Below, one piece after another: positions 7,901 to 8,256 of a stretch of 8,256 bases of DNA (positions within the stretch are counted from its first letter, which is position 1; each line of letters opens with the position of its first letter). This stretch comes from Candidatus Nanohaloarchaea archaeon (GTDB lineage: Archaea; EX4484-52; GLR71), in NCBI GenBank assembly GCA_030671745.1, contig DAOVHT010000044.1, positions 1 through 8,256 of the forward strand, given 5' to 3'. The translations under genes and the position numbers were made by a program. Below the pieces are notes generated by a model. That model was given only the letters and a program-made list of their open reading frames with translations, was not told the origin of the DNA and did no database searches.

Positions 7901-8256
7901 TCAAGATCTGGAATCGTGCACTCACCCCCGAAGAGATCAACGCATCCTACAACGCAGGACTTTACAGATTGGAAGCAAACATAACCAATCTAACTTATGG
8001 CACTTACACTTACACCGCCTATGCACAGGACTTGGTAGGAAATGTCAATCAGACCGAGACAAGGACAGTGACATATATAGATGATTCTGTTGCACCGATC
8101 ATATCATTTATCTCGCCGACATATGACAACAATACTTACCTCAATGAAAACCACACATACCTCAACTGGTCAATCACTGAATCAAACCCGGATACAACCA
8201 TCCTTAACTGGAATGGAACTAACTATACAATGGGAGTGGACTACTCAAACAGGACA
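1918..8256 (+). CDS. Giant modular surface protein with two LamG domains, each interrupted by a different beta-propeller (3' end outside window)
   Basis: One frame of 2113 codons runs from ATG 1918 to the window end with no stop. Order by residue: hydrophobic signal/anchor 13-30; beta-sandwich about 103-194; Asn/Thr-rich linker with 12 D-N-[IVL]-T units 261-320; Ig-like about 382-481; Big-1-like Ig domain about 482-586; Cys-containing domain to about 741; beta-sandwich 742-865; nested module A (Ig/LamG/seven-blade propeller) 871-1495; nested module B (Ig/LamG/five FG-GAP blades) 1496-2059; start of a third Ig-like domain from 2060. N-x-T/S sequons are dense throughout, as expected of an N-glycosylated archaeal surface protein. 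By domain content I infer adhesion or ligand/glycan binding outside the cell; no enzyme motif is visible. By analogy with the upstream gene, a C-terminal membrane anchor probably lies beyond the window. The product family is unnamed as far as I can tell. Confidence 0.93.
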   Translation, partial: MSFDFNRLNKKNLHILLLLFFIFIILVILMKPQGIYTGNLLASTSAESFQLSPESINLCSIENDIGNLSFEYLDQTSITCNNDSYFSSLPLSQSFSELSSSPYLELSFSDTSTDYFNMTGSNLIFDWHSELDYDAQIFYPVNGTYETVCTLRVPNVPSQSICDLSDNIKSLSDLQNATVRIYFQESAPTTNISNLITGQVLSVLNNNSSPNLTLDNSSYANVSVDNTTLIDEINDVNTSTPIENNTLDLTGNVTIENITEFDNVTIDNITADNITTDNLTLDNITTDNITLDNITTDNITIDNITTDNITLDNITTDNITYGDDTIADNLTDIDYNVSANYSINSTINITIPPQIDNETTNNTLTDDTPTQNATIHIDNILLNIQYVIYKMITLNMYSDITEYFPNDNVSIYISGDSKIIDTITLTIDKKDYGLKNISDDKWEYVWTAPQEPATKDVKVTANAYDSDGGLLDTVTLKLSPNNMIATSIPETKTEILNNQTDITFSARLIYENDSAYPGAELSFGCNLTDGSFNHLGTDITDDSGWATFTTENSEVPEDCSLYVDYRGNTTSHTLPSFNSSLDASVEVTYKLKDLPTDILIYDSTTGALIPPDQYPSLTDTKKIDLRIKDAESFIFFDSVDLESVNSSKRPSIIKDTKLKQKIEKKTKEVVNDFIWVEADGFVPQATGGKIVLPSIGDKTFKCDGTVDNPDCFEIESCDISAKPCYEFDNGNTIIYVDHFSGAFNTLNWTTDDDWNTGTHVNTTSSSGDLILSGTNTTGTYLSDTTDTTYIITRIKPIWNSTEQDANKNITVEISADAGATWLTATNSTNYTTGAGIGAGHELVYRINFSTNDSSISPEVHDITLEYDTAITPTIDFVSPTEDDNTYMGGSYTYINVTVTDDTNTTAFIDWNRSLVGWWRFNNESGENNTFFKDWSSWGNNGTCTDCPNHTTGKLGESMLFDGINDYTYVSDSNSLDLSGNFTIEGWFKPNETFSNTSDYYNGLLDKGSYQLFLDRSDGKLKLSLDSNETEVWSALGSSLDDTVYPLAVYNGNLYAGGWFTTAGGVSANRIAKWDGTDWSALGSGLGDGVNSLAVYDGNLYVGGMFSTAGGMGADYIAEWDGTTWSALGSGTNDEVYSFAVYNGDLYVGGAFTTAGGVSANYIAKWDGTTWSALSSDIGGDIIYALAVYDGDLYAGGYFTTAGGVGANNIARWDGTSWSALGSGMNGDVFSLAVYDGNLYAGGYFTTAGGVGANRIAKWDGTTWSALGSGMGGDVYSLVTYNGNFYAGGSFTTAGGVSANRIAKWNGTDWSALGSGTNDEMYSLAVYNGDLYGGGSFTTAGGVSANRVAKWSDGNEKEISSTTDMWDDWNHFAFVYNNTDLRLYVNGILETSESLSINLTRNTLPLYIGKTYGSRIGGYSSSGPEQFNGTIDEIRMFNRALSADEINASYNASLYRLETNITDLTEGTYTYTAYAQNLAGNTDQTETRTLTVDTTNPSIGFVAPTKDNNSYINKNYTYINVTATDANNITAFVDWNNSLVGWWRFNNNTDFTDHSTYSNDGTNNGSAYTESGKFGGARSFDGLDDYIKVNNSLDIDALSRFTIESWIKANTDSKNQLIAGTKGNYILRWDKKDGYIYFSTVNQTDINSTITEVWTEEGNQDSAYYGYSISSAGDVNDDGYDDIIVGAYQYTNGNTQEGKAWVYLGNSTGVESTAVWEKEGNQNGAWYGYSVSSAGDVNGDGYDDIIVGAAGIGDVWVYLGNSTGVENTAVWDSSSVMSVASAGDVNNDGYDDIIVGSYPYTNGNTQEGKAWVYLGNSTGVESTAVWEKEGNQDNAWYGSSISSAGDVNGDGYDDIIVSAAGIGDVWIYLGNSTGVENTAVWDSSSVISVASAGDVNGDGYDDIIVGTYVYTNGNTQEGKAWVYLNNFTLNAKTSIPADNEWHHIAGTYNSSVLSLYIDGTLSGTYSGIGNITSTINSFYIGGFGEKINFNGTIDEVKIWNRALTPEEINASYNAGLYRLEANITNLTYGTYTYTAYAQDLVGNVNQTETRTVTYIDDSVAPIISFISPTYDNNTYLNENHTYLNWSITESNPDTTILNWNGTNYTMGVDYSNRT
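1954..2007 (+). other. N-terminal signal peptide or signal anchor
   Basis: The first 12 residues are polar and basic (R7, K10, K11). A run of about 18 strongly hydrophobic residues follows (L-H-I-L-L-L-L-F-F-I-F-I-I-L-V-I-L-M), then polar extracellular-type sequence. Cleavage near A-S-T-S-A (residues 42-46) is possible, but an uncleaved anchor cannot be excluded. Confidence 0.82.
2224..2499 (+). other. N-terminal beta-sandwich-like domain
   Basis: Residues about 103-194 alternate hydrophobic and polar residues. The segment contains D-W-H-S-E-L-D-Y-D-A, a Cys pair (C-T-L-R-V-P and C-D-L-S-D) and a closing strand A-T-V-R-I-Y-F-Q. That pattern is common in archaeal surface-protein beta-sandwich modules. 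I assign no function. Confidence 0.45.
2698..2877 (+). repeat. Tandem D-N-[IVL]-T pentapeptide tract (12 x 15 bp; 60-bp higher-order unit)
   Basis: Twelve consecutive five-residue units of form x-D-N-[I/V/L]-T span residues 261-320. From the fourth unit on, x alternates between Thr and Leu/Ile, giving a ten-residue superperiod. At DNA level 2761-2820 and 2821-2880 agree at 56 of 60 positions, a recent-looking duplication. Every unit contains an N-x-T sequon, so up to 12 glycans could sit five residues apart. It may be a glycosylated spacer, or a repetitive beta-solenoid resembling pentapeptide-repeat proteins, although Asp replaces the usual small residue at position i-2. The long antisense frame here is only a shadow of the repeat. 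Confidence 0.88.
3061..3675 (+). other. Two Ig-like domains
   Basis: The first (about 3061-3360) has the pattern Y-F-P-N-D-N-V-S-I-Y-I-S-G ... W-E-Y-V-W-T-A-P ... D-V-K-V-T-A-N-A-Y-D-S-D-G-G, typical of extracellular Ig/macroglobulin-like folds. The second (about 3361-3675) resembles invasin-type Big-1 domains: I-T-F-S-A-R-L, then P-G-A-E-L-S-F-G-C, then T-D-D-S-G-W-A-T-F-T. They probably act as stalk segments between the repeat tract and the nested modules. Confidence 0.55.
3676..4140 (+). other. Cys-containing domain ending in D-H-F-S-G-A-F
   Basis: Residues about 587-741 include a Lys-rich amphipathic stretch (K-L-K-Q-K-I-E-K-K-T-K-E). Four cysteines follow at residues 702, 711, 717 and 724 (C-x8-C-x5-C-x6-C). 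The segment closes on I-I-Y-V-D-H-F-S-G-A-F. From memory, similar Cys-bearing segments closing on an H-F-S/T motif recur in archaeal surface proteins. Two disulfides are more likely than a metal site given the extracellular setting. Confidence 0.45.
4141..4512 (+). other. Beta-sandwich domain preceding the nested modules
   Basis: Residues about 742-865 (W-T-T-D-D-D-W-N-T-G ... I-S-A-D-A-G-A-T-W ... P-E-V-H-D-I-T-L-E-Y-D) have the strand pattern of a jelly-roll module often found beside LamG domains. The closing strand (I-T-L-E-Y-D) leads directly into the first Ig-like domain of module A. Confidence 0.45.
4528..6402 (+). other. Nested module A: Ig-like domain containing a LamG domain containing a seven-bladed propeller
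   Basis: The Ig-like N half (4528-4656, F-V-S-P-T ... Y-I-N-V-T-V-T-D-D) leads into the LamG N half (4657-5010). That half contains L-V-G-W-W-R-F-N, F-D-G-I-N-D-Y, F-T-I-E-G-W-F-K-P and G-K-L-K-L-S-L-D. The propeller occupies 5011-5976. The LamG C half then resumes (5977-6264) with W-N-H-F-A-F-V-Y, L-R-L-Y-V-N-G, L-P-L-Y-I-G-K and N-G-T-I-D-E-I-R-M-F-N-R-A-L. The Ig C half closes the module (6265-6402, Y-T-Y-T-A-Y-A-Q-N-L-A-G-N). Each half is incomplete alone and complete when joined. The motif assignments are strong; the exact fold boundaries are inference. Confidence 0.82.
5011..5976 (+). repeat. Seven-bladed beta-propeller of 46-residue W-S-A-L-G-S-G repeats
   Basis: Seven tandem units start at 5011, 5149, 5287, 5425, 5566, 5704 and 5842. 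Six are 138 bp or nearly so; the fourth is 141 bp. Each unit reads W-S-A-L-G-S-G, a variable loop, L-A-V-Y-[ND]-G-[ND]-L-Y-[AV]-G-G, F-T-T-A-G-G-V, then R-I-A-K-W-[DN]-G-T. The last unit departs to A-K-W-S-D-G-N as it rejoins LamG. The pattern matches Kelch/Rax2-like propeller repeats known from bacterial and fungal surface proteins, and seven units fit one closed ring. Variation concentrates in the loop after W-S-A-L-G-S-G and just after G-G. Confidence 0.85.
6871..7686 (+). repeat. Five FG-GAP (integrin-alpha-like) calcium-binding repeats
   Basis: Units start at 6871, 7057, 7222, 7387 and 7552, each opening with V-W. All five carry A-G-D-V-N-x-D-G-Y-D-D-I-I-V (motif Asp at 6934, 7120, 7264, 7450 and 7594). 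This is the FG-GAP calcium loop D-x-N-x-D-G-x-D-D with every key residue kept. The strand W-[VI]-Y-L-G-N-S-T-G-V-E follows in units 1-4; the fifth unit is shortened (W-V-Y-L-N-N) where LamG resumes. Integrin-type propellers usually have seven blades, so five is unusual unless LamG strands contribute or the number varies. Confidence 0.88.
6979..7638 (+). repeat. 330-bp direct tandem duplication within the FG-GAP region
   Basis: Positions 6979-7308 and 7309-7638 align without gaps, with 26 mismatches by hand count (about 92% identity). A partial third copy at 7639-7686 matches the copies' start. The unit is 110 residues, two FG-GAP blades, so the frame is preserved. Several differences are synonymous third-position changes (aat/aac, ggc/ggt, gac/gat). 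This suggests duplication followed by selection on the protein. Confidence 0.9.
8095..8256 (+). other. Start of a third Ig-like domain (cut by window end)
   Basis: The segment P-I-I-S-F-I-S-P-T-Y-D-N-N ... Y-L-N-W-S-I-T-E-S-N repeats the opening of modules A and B. Here L-N-W-N-G-T-N-Y-T-M appears where the other two have D-W-N followed by L-V-G-W-W. This copy therefore seems not to carry a LamG insertion at that point and gives an internal reference for the uninterrupted Ig-like fold. Confidence 0.65.

Larger units (their letters stand above)
6403..8094 (+). other. Nested module B: Ig-like domain containing a LamG domain containing five FG-GAP blades
   Basis: The Ig N half (6403-6528, F-V-A-P-T-K-D-N-N) leads to the LamG N half (6529-6870), with L-V-G-W-W-R-F-N, F-D-G-L-D-D-Y-I-K-V, F-T-I-E-S-W-I-K-A and D-G-Y-I-Y-F-S-T. 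FG-GAP repeats occupy 6871-7686. The LamG C half resumes (7687-7950) with E-W-H-H-I-A-G-T-Y, L-S-L-Y-I-D-G, F-Y-I-G-G and N-G-T-I-D-E-V-K-I-W-N-R-A-L. The Ig C half ends the module (7951-8094, Y-T-Y-T-A-Y-A-Q-D-L-V-G-N). The break in LamG is at the same strand-to-strand loop as in module A. Confidence 0.83.

Overview
The window holds two same-strand genes for very large, Asn/Thr-rich cell-surface proteins, separated by a 370-base A+T-rich gap. Both run off the window, the first at its 5' end and the second at its 3' end. There are no RNA genes, mobile elements or CRISPR arrays that I can see. The style suggests an archaeon, most likely an uncultivated DPANN-type lineage (Woesearchaeota/Pacearchaeota-like), though this is inference. 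The reasons are: dense N-x-T/S sequons; Ig-like and LamG (concanavalin-like jelly-roll) modules of the 'L-V-G-W-W-R-F-N' type; a C-terminal transmembrane anchor with a Lys/Arg tail; frequent ATA (Ile) and AGA/AGG (Arg) codons; and an AGGTG Shine-Dalgarno.

Region by region: 1-1547 is the C-terminal 514 residues of a surface protein (end of an Ig-like domain, beta-sandwich repeats, one membrane helix, short basic tail). 1548-1917 is intergenic, with T-tracts, small palindromes and weak TATA-like boxes. 1918-8256 is one uninterrupted reading frame of 2113 codons that is still open at the window end. It has an N-terminal hydrophobic signal/anchor, a beta-sandwich region, a tract of 12 D-N-[IVL]-T pentapeptides, Ig-like domains, a Cys-containing domain ending in D-H-F-S-G, a further beta-sandwich, and then two large nested modules and the start of a third Ig-like domain.

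The notable feature is the nested architecture. In module A (4528-6402) an Ig-like domain is interrupted by a LamG domain. That LamG domain is itself interrupted by a seven-bladed beta-propeller made of seven near-equal 46-residue W-S-A-L-G-S-G repeats. In module B (6403-8094) the same Ig-like/LamG arrangement is interrupted at the equivalent LamG loop by an unrelated propeller family: five FG-GAP (integrin-alpha-like) blades, each with an intact D-x-N-x-D-G-x-D-D calcium motif. Two different propellers thus sit in the same slot of two tandem LamG scaffolds. The FG-GAP part has grown recently by an exact-length 330-bp (two-blade) duplication.

Together the genes look like tandem adhesin or surface-display proteins. 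They carry beta-rich stalks with possible ligand- or glycan-binding LamG/propeller heads, held to the cell by terminal hydrophobic segments. The binding partners cannot be read from the sequence.
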